Below, piece after piece: positions 7,852 through 15,252 of a DNA stretch of 37,196 nt (position 1 is its first letter; the number at the start of each line of letters is the position of its first letter). A model generated the notes under the pieces. It saw only the letters and a list, made by a program, of their open reading frames with translations. It was not told the DNA's origin and did not search any database. The stretch comes from Microbacteriaceae bacterium PS02343. GTDB lineage: Bacteria > Actinomycetota > Actinomycetes > Actinomycetales > Microbacteriaceae. The stretch covers positions 1-37,196 of the forward strand of contig JASCOA010000022.1 in assembly GCA_029959365.1 (NCBI GenBank), in the 5' to 3' direction. A program made the translations under genes and the position numbers.

Positions 7852-7954
7852 GGTCGTCCTGCGGCTGCGTCGATCGCGGTCGTGCTCGTCGGCGGTCTTC
7901 GTGGTGATGATGGCGGCTCTCGATCGGGGACGCTCGATCGTACCCCCGCTCGGA

Positions 7955-8260
7955 TCAGGCCGGAGGCGGCAGCAGCTGCTGCACCGTGTAGCGGTTCAGC
8001 CGGGTGCGGATCACGATCTCGGCCTCGCTGAGCGTGCGGCCCGCCGCCGCGACGGCGCCGGAGAGCGCGGCGGCCGCATCGCGCTCGGCGTTGCGCGCCA
8101 GATGCCAGGCGAGGGCGAGATCGCCCAGCTCCCCGCCGTCGTCGGAGCCCGTGCGCGCGGCCTCGCAGGCGATAGCAGCGGATGCGGGATCGTCGCGGTA
8201 CCGCTCGCGCAGCATCGTCTCGATCTCGCCCTCGGGTCGGGAGGCCTCGACCGTCATCAT
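7955..8260 (-). CDS. Hypothetical protein, 101 residues, with its own strong promoter
   Basis: I do not recognise this small protein. It is mostly helical and rich in Ala, Glu and Arg (MMTVEASRPEGEIETMLRER at the start). The last third ('AAAGRTLSEAEIVIRTRLNRYTVQQLL') might be a short helix-turn-helix, but that is a guess. The ATG at 8260 is preferred because GGGAAGG lies 8 nt upstream; the ATG at 8257 is possible. Upstream lies the best sigma-70-type promoter in the region, with a small palindrome on the predicted start site, so the gene is probably well expressed and regulated. It sits between the TVP38 protein and the penicillin-binding protein, all on the minus strand. Confidence 0.62.
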   Translation of the reverse strand: MMTVEASRPEGEIETMLRERYRDDPASAAIACEAARTGSDDGGELGDLALAWHLARNAERDAAAALSGAVAAAGRTLSEAEIVIRTRLNRYTVQQLLPPPA

Positions 8261-8281
8261 CCACCGCCTTCCCTCGCATGG

Positions 8282-8294
8282 TTCGCGTTGCGAA
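8282..8294. promoter_or_regulatory. Palindrome TTCGC-GTT-GCGAA on the predicted start site
   Basis: Two 5-nt arms that are perfect inverted repeats around a 3-nt centre. The predicted transcription start of the 101-residue gene (about 8291) falls inside it, which is where a repressor would bind. Confidence 0.35.
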
Positions 8295-8297
8295 GTG

Positions 8298-8326
8298 ATT
8301 GTGCGCCTGGATTAGGCGACAGTCAA
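8298..8326 (-). promoter_or_regulatory. Sigma-70-type promoter of the 101-residue protein gene
   Basis: On the minus strand TTGACT (8321–8326) and CACAAT (8298–8303) are separated by 17 nt. The predicted leader of about 30 nt carries a good ribosome-binding site. Confidence 0.55.
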
Positions 8327-8350
8327 GTCCCCCATGTTGCCCACCTCGGT

Positions 8351-10681
8351 TCAGGACCGGGGTACACCGTTGCTGGCGTAGACCGTGATCGGGGATCCCT
8401 CCGGCGCCGCCGAACCCGCCGCGGGGTTGCTGAACGAGATGCGGCCCGCCGAGTAACCGGAGTTCACCGGCTCGCCCTCGACGAGGGTGAAGCCCAGGCT
8501 GTCGAGCAGCGGACCCGCCTCGGCGACCGTCAGGCCGGCGAGGTCGGGCACCACGCCCTGCTGCACGTTCGGGTCGCCGGGCGCGCCCGGCGTCGCGGGC
8601 AGCACGACGCGCGGGCCGGCGTCCGGCCACGCCTCGCCGCCGAAGCGCTCGTTCGCGTACGAGAGCATGTCGCGCGAGAAGTAGTGCGAGACCAGCCGGG
8701 CGGAGGAGCCGTTGATGGTCGCGCGGGAGAGGTTCTGACCGTTCTCGCCGCCGGTCACGTTGCCGACCCACGAGGCCGTGGCCATCGTCGAGCTCGACGC
8801 CGCGATCCAGGACTGGCGGTAGTCGTCCGCGGTGCCGGTCTTCGCGAAGACCGGGGTGCTGCCCGAGGGCCGCGCCGCGCGTCCGGTGCCGTTGTAGACG
8901 TCCTCCAGCGCCCCGATCGCCACGTCGGCGACCTGCGGGTCGAAGGCCTGACGGCAGTTCGCATCCGGCACCGGCAGCTCCTCGCCGGCCCGCACGACGC
9001 GGTCGATGATGACGGGGTCGCAGTAGCGCCCCTCGGCCGCGATGCCCGCGAACGCCGCGGCCAGCGTGAGCGGCGCGATCTCGTTGGTGCCCAGGATGGT
9101 CGGGGCGTAGAACTCGAGGTCGCGCCCGTCGGCGCGGTGCACGCCGAGCGACTGGGCCATGTCGCGGATGCCGCAGAGGTCGAGCTGCTCGGCCATGGCC
9201 GCGTAGCCGGTGTTCGACGAGTTCGTCGTGGCGTAGCGCACGGTCATCCGGTCGGGCTGCGTCGTGAAGTTCTTGGGGTCCCAGGCCTCCATGCTGCCGG
9301 GCTGGCAGCTGGCCTGGAAGCCCGTGAAGGCGCGACGGCGCGAGTCGAGGTTGTCGTCGAGCGAACGGCCCGACTGCAGCCACTCGAGCAGCACGAAGGC
9401 CTTGTAGGTCGAGCCGGACTGGAAGCCGCTCGAGCCGCCCATCCACGAGTCGGCGTTGTAGTTCAGGGCCGTCGTGCCCTCGCTGCCCGCCGCCGTCTCG
9501 TCGAGGGCGCGGTTCTGCACCATGTACTGGATGCGCCCGGTGCCCGGTTCGACACCGCTGGAGGCCGCGCCCAGGTCGTAGCCCTGCGCGGTCGCCGGGG
9601 CGCGGTCGGTCATGATCTGCTGCGCCCGCTCCTGCACGTCGATGTCGATCGTCGTGTAGATGTCGTAGCCGCCGCGGCGGAACTCGGCGCGGCGCTCGGC
9701 GGCGTTCTCGCCGAAGGCCTCGTCGTTCGCGACCGTGTTGCGCACGTAGTCGCAGATCCAGGGCAGCCGCGACGACATGCATCCGTTCTGGGTCTGCTGG
9801 ATGTTGAGGGCCGGGCGCTCCTGCTTCAGGGCAGCCGCATCCGCTGCGGGCAGCAGGCCCTCCTCGACCATGTTGTCGAGGATGTAGCCGCGCCGCGTGT
9901 CGTTGCGCTCGAGGTTCTCCTCACGGTCGAGGCGCAGGGCGTTCGGGCTCTGCACGATCGCGAGCAGCGCAGCGGACTGGTTGGCGTCGAGCTCGCTCGC
10001 GTCGACGCCGAAGTAGTAGTGCGCCGCCGTCTGGATACCGTAGAGGTTGTTGCCGAAGGTCGCGATGTTCAGGTACGCGGCGAGGATCTGCTCCTTCGTG
10101 TACTCCTTCTCGAGGGCGATCGCGTAGCGCACCTCCTGCAGCTTGCGGGCCGGGGTCGTCTCGGTCGCCTCGGTGAAGAGCCGGTCGGCCAGCTCGGGGT
10201 CGCTCTGCACGTAGCGCTGCGACTCGGCGACCAGCTCGTTGCGCACCAGCTGCATCGTGATGGTCGATCCGCCGGCGTCGTCGTTGCCGGCCAGCACGTC
10301 GGCCGTGGCGCGCAGCAGCGAGGGCAGGTAGACGCCGTTGTGCTGCCAGAAGTTCGGGTCCTCGGCGGCGATGGCCGCGTCGAGCGCGCTCTGGCTGATG
10401 CCCTCGTACTCGACCTGCTCGCGGTTCTGCTCGTAGATCGAGGCGATCTGCACGGGCTCGCCGTTCTGGGTGGCGAAGATGCGGGTGCGGTTCGACTGCT
10501 CGCCCAGGGTGATGTAGTCGGGCAGCACGTCCCAGTAGCCGACCGCGCTGCTGGCGACACCGGTCGACACCGCGATCGCGGGCATGCCGAGCGCAGCGAC
10601 GAGCGCTCCGGCGATCACGCTCATGCCCAGCAGCCCGGCGATCGCGCCGAACACACCGCCGATGCGCGGTTCTTCTTCCAT
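8351..10681 (-). CDS. Class A penicillin-binding protein with C-terminal PASTA domain
   Basis: A 776-residue bifunctional peptidoglycan synthase. A single membrane anchor lies at residues ~12–40. The glycosyltransferase domain (~60–250) shows 'EDPNFWQHNG' with catalytic Glu107 and 'GGSTITMQLVRN' (137–148). The transpeptidase domain (~340–650) shows S424-T-Y-K427, the S-S-N triad at 488–490 and K614-T-G-T. A single PASTA domain occupies ~709–773. It polymerises lipid II and cross-links stem peptides outside the membrane. The ATG at 10681 is chosen over one at 10699 because GGGGGAG stands 9 nt before it. The family's usual STITQQ reads STITMQ here, a mild deviation. It appears to be transcribed alone. 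Confidence 0.93.
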   Translation of the reverse strand: MEEEPRIGGVFGAIAGLLGMSVIAGALVAALGMPAIAVSTGVASSAVGYWDVLPDYITLGEQSNRTRIFATQNGEPVQIASIYEQNREQVEYEGISQSALDAAIAAEDPNFWQHNGVYLPSLLRATADVLAGNDDAGGSTITMQLVRNELVAESQRYVQSDPELADRLFTEATETTPARKLQEVRYAIALEKEYTKEQILAAYLNIATFGNNLYGIQTAAHYYFGVDASELDANQSAALLAIVQSPNALRLDREENLERNDTRRGYILDNMVEEGLLPAADAAALKQERPALNIQQTQNGCMSSRLPWICDYVRNTVANDEAFGENAAERRAEFRRGGYDIYTTIDIDVQERAQQIMTDRAPATAQGYDLGAASSGVEPGTGRIQYMVQNRALDETAAGSEGTTALNYNADSWMGGSSGFQSGSTYKAFVLLEWLQSGRSLDDNLDSRRRAFTGFQASCQPGSMEAWDPKNFTTQPDRMTVRYATTNSSNTGYAAMAEQLDLCGIRDMAQSLGVHRADGRDLEFYAPTILGTNEIAPLTLAAAFAGIAAEGRYCDPVIIDRVVRAGEELPVPDANCRQAFDPQVADVAIGALEDVYNGTGRAARPSGSTPVFAKTGTADDYRQSWIAASSSTMATASWVGNVTGGENGQNLSRATINGSSARLVSHYFSRDMLSYANERFGGEAWPDAGPRVVLPATPGAPGDPNVQQGVVPDLAGLTVAEAGPLLDSLGFTLVEGEPVNSGYSAGRISFSNPAAGSAAPEGSPITVYASNGVPRS

Positions 10682-10877
10682 CGAGTACTGCTCCCCCATC
10701 GTCCAACGCGGCGCGTGGCCCCCGTCACGCGTCCGACCGAGCACTACAGTACGGCGCTCAGCTGCGCGATCGATGACCGTCGGGCGTGCGCGGGCCGGGG
10801 CGACCGCTCAGCGAGGATCGGCCGGAAGCGGCGGGGTCATCCGGCGTCGCATCGGCTCGCCCGCACGCGCTCCGAGC

Positions 10878-11234
10878 TCAGCCCCGGTCGTCCTCACGGC
10901 GCGAATCGAAGCGCTCGTAGAACTCGATCTCCGCCTCGAGGTCGGCCAGCTGCTGCTCGGTGGTGCGGGTGTCGGCGCTCATGGTCGGTGCCGGATCGCG
11001 CGGTCGCTCGGGGCGGCCTCGGCCGTCGAGCCCGAGGGCCGCGCGCGGGCTGCCGCCCGCCCACTCGCGCCCGACGATGAGCCAGAGCGCGCCGCCGAGC
11101 ATCGGCAGCAGGGCGACGATGATCGCCCAGGCGACCTTCGGCAGGTGCTTCACCCGGCTCTCGTCGCGCGTGATGATGTCGATCAGCAGGCCGATCGTGA
11201 TGGCCAGGTAGACCAGCGAGACGACGATGTGCAC
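10878..11234 (-). CDS. PLDc_N (phospholipase D N-terminal-like) small membrane protein
   Basis: A 118-residue protein with two membrane helices, 'VVSLVYLAITIGLLIDIIT' and 'VAWAIIVALLPMLGGALWLIVGREW', the latter with the typical 'LP..G...W...GR' pattern of the PLDc_N family. A charged cytosolic tail follows, ending in a probable helix ('TEQQLADLEAEIEFYERFDSRRE'). This domain resembles the membrane part of cardiolipin synthases but occurs here without any catalytic domain, as in many actinobacterial small membrane proteins. The function is unknown. The GTG at 11234 has a G-rich site upstream. It lies 31 bp after the mntP stop and might share its transcript. The ~195 bp between its stop and the PBP start hold no gene. 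Confidence 0.78.
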   Translation of the reverse strand: MHIVVSLVYLAITIGLLIDIITRDESRVKHLPKVAWAIIVALLPMLGGALWLIVGREWAGGSPRAALGLDGRGRPERPRDPAPTMSADTRTTEQQLADLEAEIEFYERFDSRREDDRG

Positions 11235-11265
11235 GGTGAGCCCCCATCCGTTCCGTGCGGCCAGC

Positions 11266-11829
11266 CTAGAAGACGCCCAGGTGCTCCAACAGGATCTTGA
11301 GCCCGATGCCGATCAGCACGAGGCCGCCGATGATCTCGGCCGGCTTGCCGAGCCGGTCGCCGACCCGGTGGCCGAGCCAGGTCGCCAGCAGCGAGACGAG
11401 CAGGGTCGTCGCGCCGATCACGACGATCGCGACCCAGATCGAGAGCGGCATCACCGAGAGGCTCACGCCGACGGCCAGCGCGTCGACGCTCGTGGCGACC
11501 GAGAGCACGAGCAGCGCCCGCAGCCCGGGCACGGTGGGCTCGTCGTGCTCGCCACCGCGGAACGCCTCCCAGAGCATCTTGCCGCCGATGAGGGCGAGCA
11601 GCCCGAAGGCGATCCAGTGGTCGAAGTCCTGGATGTACGTCATCACGCTGGCGCCCAGCGCCCAGCCGATGAGCGGCATCAGCGCTTGGAACGCGCCGAA
11701 GAGACCCGCGACCAGCAGCGCGCGGCGCCAGTCGAAGGCGCGGCGCATCGCCACGCCCTGGGTGAGCGCGACGGCGAAGGCGTCTGCGGAGACGCCCACG
11801 GCGATCAGCAGCAGCTCGGCGACGGGCAC
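11266..11829 (-). CDS. mntP: Manganese efflux pump MntP
   Basis: A 187-residue, six-helix membrane protein with the internal duplication of the family. 'IAVGVSADAFAVALTQG' near the N terminus and 'LSVATSVDALAVGVSLS' in the second half carry the conserved acidic residues that handle Mn2+. 'GGKMLWEAF' and the C-terminal 'ADE'-like region 'KPAEIIGGLVLIGIGLKILLEHLG' also match. It exports manganese across the inner membrane. The GTG at 11829 is chosen because GGAAGG lies 7 nt upstream and the length then equals the usual 185–190. A 16-bp perfect palindrome lies 125 bp upstream and may be a metal-regulator site. No manganese riboswitch (yybP-ykoY) features were found in the leader. Confidence 0.92.
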   Translation of the reverse strand: MPVAELLLIAVGVSADAFAVALTQGVAMRRAFDWRRALLVAGLFGAFQALMPLIGWALGASVMTYIQDFDHWIAFGLLALIGGKMLWEAFRGGEHDEPTVPGLRALLVLSVATSVDALAVGVSLSVMPLSIWVAIVVIGATTLLVSLLATWLGHRVGDRLGKPAEIIGGLVLIGIGLKILLEHLGVF

Positions 11830-11953
11830 GACGGGGCCTTCCGTTCGGGGCCGCGCGGCGGGGCTCGTCGCGCCAGCGCTGGCTGCCCCGTCGGGTGGTC
11901 GGGACACCTCATCCTGGCGGCCTCGAGGCCCGCGAATCCAACGATCCGGGGGT

Positions 11954-11969
11954 ATTCGGCATGCCGAAT
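11954..11969. promoter_or_regulatory. Perfect 16-bp palindrome between mntP and vanZ-like gene
   Basis: ATTCGGCATGCCGAAT is fully symmetric. It sits in the divergent space between the mntP start (11829) and the VanZ-family start (12054). Its form fits a site for a dimeric metal-dependent repressor of the DtxR/MntR family; that identity is inferred from the neighbour gene, not from a known matching sequence. Confidence 0.45.
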
Positions 11970-12041
11970 CCCAGACGGAGGCGACCCTCGCCGTCAGCGC
12001 TGGCCCGTGCTCTGGGGCGGTCGGATGCGGTCGAGCCCGCG

Positions 12042-12047
12042 TACGGT
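12042..12047 (+). promoter_or_regulatory. -10 element of a predicted leaderless mRNA
   Basis: TACGGT, 6 nt before the ATG at 12054; no ribosome-binding site is present. Confidence 0.5.
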
Positions 12048-12053
12048 CGTCGG

Positions 12054-12563
12054 ATGCTCTCCACCATCCTGATCCGGGCGCCGTGGCTCGCGTTCACCGT
12101 GCTGCTGCTCGTGCTCGCCGCGGGACCGCTCCTCGGCGCCGCGCTGGCCCGCCGGCCTCGCCTGATCCGGCTGCTGCTGGTGATCTCGCTGCTCGTCGTC
12201 GCCGGGCTCACGCTCTCTCCGGACGGCGGTACCGGCGTGGTGCGCTGCACCGTGGACCTGCCCTACCTCGCGCCGACCGCGGTGGAGTCGACCGCCAACA
12301 TCCTGATGCTCGTGCCGACGACCATGCTCATCGGTCTGGCTTGGCACCGGCCGCTCGTCGCGATCGCGATCGGCAGCGGCATCTCAGTCGTCATCGAGAC
12401 GCTGCAGGCGATCGTGCCCTTCATCGGCCGCGCCTGCGACACGGCCGACTGGATCACGAACTCGATCGGCGCCGTGCTCGGCGGCTTCATCGCCCTCGCC
12501 GGGCTCGCCATCGATCGGCGGCGTCAGCGCCGTTCCAGTTCCGCGAGCGACGCCTCCGCCTGA
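12054..12563 (+). CDS. VanZ family membrane protein
   Basis: A 169-residue protein with four to five membrane helices. The typical VanZ pattern is visible: 'LTLSPDG' after the second helix, 'ESTANILMLVPTTMLIGL', 'VVIETLQAIVPFIGRACDTADWITNSIGAVLGGFIAL' with the conserved E-x-x-Q and D-x-x-x-N-x-x-G. Members are associated with glycopeptide (teicoplanin) tolerance, but most are of unknown role. The ATG at 12054 fits the leaderless promoter; an in-frame ATG at 11961 would add a basic, unstructured N terminus and would lie inside the palindrome. Its last 40 bp overlap the convergent gene ending at 12524. Confidence 0.85.
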   Translation: MLSTILIRAPWLAFTVLLLVLAAGPLLGAALARRPRLIRLLLVISLLVVAGLTLSPDGGTGVVRCTVDLPYLAPTAVESTANILMLVPTTMLIGLAWHRPLVAIAIGSGISVVIETLQAIVPFIGRACDTADWITNSIGAVLGGFIALAGLAIDRRRQRRSSSASDASA

Positions 12564-12838
12564 GCCAGCCGCTCCTGCTCGGGCCGCTGCCACCAGGGAT
12601 CACCGCGCTCCCCCAGGCCGCGCTTGGCGAGGCCCACCCGCTCGCGCGCCGCGGCGAGCGCCGCGTCGTCGCCGTCGCGCTTCGCGGTGCGCACGGCCGA
12701 ACGGGCGCGACCGAGCTGCGACTGCAGCGACTCGACGAGCGGATGCGGCAGCGACGGGTCCGTGCGCCGCCAGCGGCGGCCGTCGATCACCATCCAGCGG
12801 TCGGGGTGCTCCGGGTCCTCGGCGATCTCCCTGCCCAT
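12524..12838 (-). CDS. Small actinobacterial protein, often labelled 'biopolymer transporter Tol'
   Basis: A 104-residue soluble protein. The N-terminal 'EHPDRWMVIDGRRWRRTDPSLPHPLVESL' segment is a recognisable signature of a Microbacteriaceae protein family, followed by a long charged helix ('ARSAVRTAKRDGDDAALAAARERVGLAKRGLGERGDPWW') and a short C-terminal helix. From memory such proteins carry the database label 'biopolymer transporter Tol', which has no support in the sequence: there is no membrane segment. GGAGGAG precedes the ATG at 12838. The function is unknown. The 3' end overlaps the VanZ gene on the opposite strand. Confidence 0.72.
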   Translation of the reverse strand: MGREIAEDPEHPDRWMVIDGRRWRRTDPSLPHPLVESLQSQLGRARSAVRTAKRDGDDAALAAARERVGLAKRGLGERGDPWWQRPEQERLAQAEASLAELERR

Positions 12839-12858
12839 CCGCTCCTCCTGCTCATGAC

Positions 12859-12891
12859 GAGGGCCGGCGGAGCATCGCTCCACCGGCCCTC
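12859..12891 (-). terminator. Hairpin terminator downstream of the CsbD gene
   Basis: Arms 12859–12873 and 12877–12891 pair over 15 positions with one mismatch and a 3-nt loop. It lies 17 bp beyond the csbD-like stop and before the next minus-strand gene, separating the two. Confidence 0.6.
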
Positions 12892-12907
12892 ATCGTCGTC
12901 GTCGGGC

Positions 12908-13078
12908 TCAGTCGCCCTTGACTGCGTTCTTGATGTCGTCGCCGACCTTCTTGAGCTTCGCGCCGGCCTGGTCCTTCTTGCCGTCGTTCTCGAGGTCGCG
13001 GTTGCCGGTCGCGGATCCGGCCGTCTCCTTGAGCTTGCCGCCCAGGTCCTCGGCCTCGTGCTTCGCCTTGTCGCTCAT
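12908..13078 (-). CDS. CsbD family stress protein
   Basis: A 56-residue, highly charged protein rich in Lys, Asp and Gly with no hydrophobic core. 'KAKHEAEDLGGKLKETAGSATGNRDLENDGKKDQAGAKLKK' fits the CsbD domain, found in small proteins induced by general stress in many bacteria. Their molecular role is unclear. The ATG at 13078 follows GAGAGAGGA. A strong hairpin lies directly downstream, so it is probably transcribed alone. Cytosolic location is expected. Confidence 0.88.
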   Translation of the reverse strand: MSDKAKHEAEDLGGKLKETAGSATGNRDLENDGKKDQAGAKLKKVGDDIKNAVKGD

Positions 13079-13156
13079 GCGATGTCCTCTCTCTCGGTTG
13101 CCCTCGACGCTGCCAGCCCGGCCCGCACGGTCAGTGGGCACCGCCTGCGAGCCGCC

Positions 13157-13339
13157 TCAGTCCTGGTCGGCGGGGCCGGGGCGCACCGCCGCATCGTCCG
13201 TCCAGTCGACGCGGGTGGCGCCATCGGTGCCCTCGCTGAGCTCGATGCGCTCGTTCGCGTCCTCGGGCACCGCATCCGGCGCGGTCGTCAGCTGCGCCTC
13301 GCGCTCGGCGGGGTCGGTGATCCTCTTCGGCTCGGTCAT
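13157..13339 (-). CDS. Hypothetical protein, 60 residues, acidic
   Basis: A small, polar, acidic protein (MTEPKRITDPAEREAQLTTA at the start; 'VDWTDDAAVRPGPADQD' at the end) with no predicted membrane part and no family I recognise. The codon pattern is like that of the neighbours, and the ATG at 13339 has the motif CACGCT 6 nt upstream, a weak version of the leaderless arrangement seen elsewhere here. GGAG is present but sits too close to the start to act as a ribosome-binding site. It lies between csbD and the divergent sigma factor gene. It is a likely but not certain gene. Confidence 0.5.
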   Translation of the reverse strand: MTEPKRITDPAEREAQLTTAPDAVPEDANERIELSEGTDGATRVDWTDDAAVRPGPADQD

Positions 13340-13431
13340 GCTCCGAGCGTGCGCCCTCCCGCTGCCGGGCAGCTGCGCCGGGTCTGCACGCCGCGTGCAA
13401 GAACCGCGCCGCTGCCGGACATACTGCAGGC

Positions 13432-13932
13432 ATGGACCGCTCCGGCTTCGACGCCTTCGTGCGCGAGGTCGCCGACCCCCTGCACCGCTATCTGCTGCGG
13501 CGCACCGACCCGGCGACCGCCGACGACGTGCTCGGCGACGCGCTGCTGGTCTGCTGGCGCCGACGCGGCGACATCCCGGCGGAGGCGCTGCCCTGGGCCT
13601 TCGGCGTCGCGAAGGGCTGCCTGCGCAACGCCGAGCGCGCGCAGCGGCGGCGCACGCGCCTGGAGCTGAAGCTCGTCGCGCAGCCCGCCCCGACGGAGGC
13701 CCCTGAGCTCGACCTCTCGCAGGCGCTCGCGCGGCTGCGCCCGGCCGACGCCGAGCTCATCCGGCTCTGGGCCTGGGAGGAGCTGCCGCCGCAGGCCATC
13801 GCCACCGTGCTCGGCATCACGGCGAACGCGGCGAGCGTCCGCCTGCACCGGGCGAAACGGCGGCTGCGCGAGGAGCTGGGAAAGGATCGGGCGGATGCCG
13901 GACATGACGGGGCGCAGGGAGGGGACCGATGA
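13432..13932 (+). CDS. ECF-type RNA polymerase sigma factor
   Basis: A 166-residue sigma-70 family protein of the extracytoplasmic-function type. Region 2 is at residues ~5–60 ('FVREVADPLHRYLLRRTDPATADDVLGDALLVCWRR', then 'LPWAFGVAKGCLRN'). Region 4 is at ~98–147 ('LRPADAELIRLWAWEELPPQAIATVLGITANAASVRLHRAKRRLREEL'), binding the -35 element. It directs polymerase to a small set of stress genes. The start fits CATACT 6 nt upstream. The gene overlaps the next one by ATGA, the usual arrangement with a membrane partner or anti-sigma factor. Which promoters it serves cannot be told from this window. Confidence 0.9.
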   Translation: MDRSGFDAFVREVADPLHRYLLRRTDPATADDVLGDALLVCWRRRGDIPAEALPWAFGVAKGCLRNAERAQRRRTRLELKLVAQPAPTEAPELDLSQALARLRPADAELIRLWAWEELPPQAIATVLGITANAASVRLHRAKRRLREELGKDRADAGHDGAQGGDR

Positions 13933-14495
13933 GCGCGCAGCACGATGACGACGATCTCGCCGCACGGCTGCGAGCGATCGACCCCGCCCGGAGCGCAGCC
14001 CGCCTCACCGAGCAGGAGTTGATCCGCATGTCGAACCAGAGCACCGAATCCATCCACCGCAGCCGCAGGCCCGTCGTGATCACGATCGGAGCCATCGCCG
14101 GCGCGATCGCCGTGGGCGCTGCGGTCTTCGCCCTCACCGCGCCCGGCCCCGTCGAGCCGGTGGCCCTCACCCTGACCGGGAGCGACCCGGCGTCGTCGAT
14201 GTGCATGGCGCTCTCGCCGCAGTCCTTCGACGGCGCCGACCTGGCCGTCGACGCCGTGGTCGTCGAGCTGGGCGACGGCCTCGCCACCCTCGAGGTGACC
14301 CGCGGCTTCACGCCCGGCGCCCCGGCTCGGATCACCCTGCCGGTGCCGGACGCGATGGCGACCGACTTCTCCTTCACCGGCTTCGAGCAGGGCGGCCGCT
14401 ACCTGGTCGCCGCGAGCGACGGCGTCGTGCTCTCCTGCGGGGCGAGCGGCGACTACTCGCCCGAGCTCGAGCAGCTCTACGACGAGGCGTTCTGA
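13929..14495 (+). CDS. Membrane protein coupled to the sigma factor (possible anti-sigma factor)
   Basis: A 188-residue protein with a polar cytosolic start ('DDDDLAARLRAIDPARSAARL'), one membrane helix at residues ~49–70 ('VVITIGAIAGAIAVGAAVFALTA') and an extracytoplasmic domain of about 115 residues. That domain contains two cysteines (near 'MCMAL' and 'LSCGASG') and reads as a beta-rich fold. Its ATG overlaps the sigma factor stop (ATGA), so the two are translated together. This layout is typical of actinobacterial ECF partners. I see no zinc-binding ZAS motif, so whether it inhibits the sigma factor is inference. It probably senses something outside the membrane. Confidence 0.72.
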   Translation: MSAQHDDDDLAARLRAIDPARSAARLTEQELIRMSNQSTESIHRSRRPVVITIGAIAGAIAVGAAVFALTAPGPVEPVALTLTGSDPASSMCMALSPQSFDGADLAVDAVVVELGDGLATLEVTRGFTPGAPARITLPVPDAMATDFSFTGFEQGGRYLVAASDGVVLSCGASGDYSPELEQLYDEAF

Positions 14496-14570
14496 CGCGC
14501 GAGGTCGGTGCCGCCGGGTAGCGTTGACCCTGCCCGGCGCGCCCCGATCGCGCGGGCGTGAGGAGCGGTC

Positions 14571-15218
14571 GTGGCCCTGGGTCGTCGCAAGCACGAGGAC
14601 GATCAGCCGCCCGCGCCCATCGCCAACGCCGACGTCGACCGGCAGGTCGAGGAGGGCATGCTCGTCGTGTCCGCCGCACTGCGCATGAGCGCCAAGAACC
14701 GGCTCATCGTAGGCGTGCTCCGCGACCGCGGCACCTATGACGAGAGCGAGCTGGCGGATGCGGTGCGCGACGAGATCGACGCGCTGATCGCCGAGAAGGA
14801 GCGCACCGCCGAGCGACTCATCGCCGTCGTCGCCCGGGCCTCCAACCGCCGCGGCGACGCGCTGCACCAGAGCGACTACCGCCGCGCCGACGCCGGCGCG
14901 ATCGAGCTGCGGCGCTCCATCGAGCTCGCGCTCGCCGACCGCCTGCGCGCGGCCCGCGACGACGACCGGGCCGTCGAAGCCATCGTCGACGAGGCCCGCG
15001 GATCGGCGATGGAGGAGATGTTCCGCCCGCGCTACCTGGCGAGCGCGCCCCGCGACGCGGAGCCCGACTACGCCGAGCGCCGGGACGAGCGGATGGGCCT
15101 GCTCGCCGACGACCTCGCGCTGCTGCTCGAGCGCCCGGTCGGTGGACCGCCCGAGCAGCCCGTCATCGAGGTGCCGAAGAAGCGCAGCTGGTGGCGCACG
15201 TTCTTCAGCTGGGAGTGA
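14571..15218 (+). CDS. Hypothetical actinobacterial protein, 215 residues
   Basis: I do not recognise a functional family. The protein is largely alpha-helical and charged, with 'DRQVEEGMLVVSAALRMSAKNRLIVGVLRDRGTYDESELADAVRDEIDALIAEKERTAERL' forming long helices and a conserved-looking basic aromatic end ('KKRSWWRTFFSWE'). That end might lie at the membrane surface. The GTG at 14571 follows GAGGAG. A TAGCGT hexamer at 14519–14524 could be the -10 of a promoter giving a leader of about 40 nt, so it need not be in the sigma factor transcript. No signal peptide is visible. Confidence 0.65.
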   Translation: MALGRRKHEDDQPPAPIANADVDRQVEEGMLVVSAALRMSAKNRLIVGVLRDRGTYDESELADAVRDEIDALIAEKERTAERLIAVVARASNRRGDALHQSDYRRADAGAIELRRSIELALADRLRAARDDDRAVEAIVDEARGSAMEEMFRPRYLASAPRDAEPDYAERRDERMGLLADDLALLLERPVGGPPEQPVIEVPKKRSWWRTFFSWE

Positions 15219-15252
15219 TGCCCCGAGCAGGCACGGCGGGCAGGATGAGGGC

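Noticed and set aside
7757-11080. A very long open frame (about 1100 codons) on the plus strand
   Set aside because: It is antisense to the penicillin-binding protein and TVP38 genes, has low-complexity Arg/Val/Gly content and no domain. Such frames are expected at this GC content.
11830-11953. Possible yybP-ykoY manganese riboswitch in the mntP leader
   Set aside because: I found none of the conserved internal-loop sequences of that riboswitch; only the palindrome further upstream stands out.
13340-13431. ECF-type autoregulated promoter upstream of the sigma factor
   Set aside because: No clear AAC-type -35 at the right distance; only CATACT near the start codon is visible.
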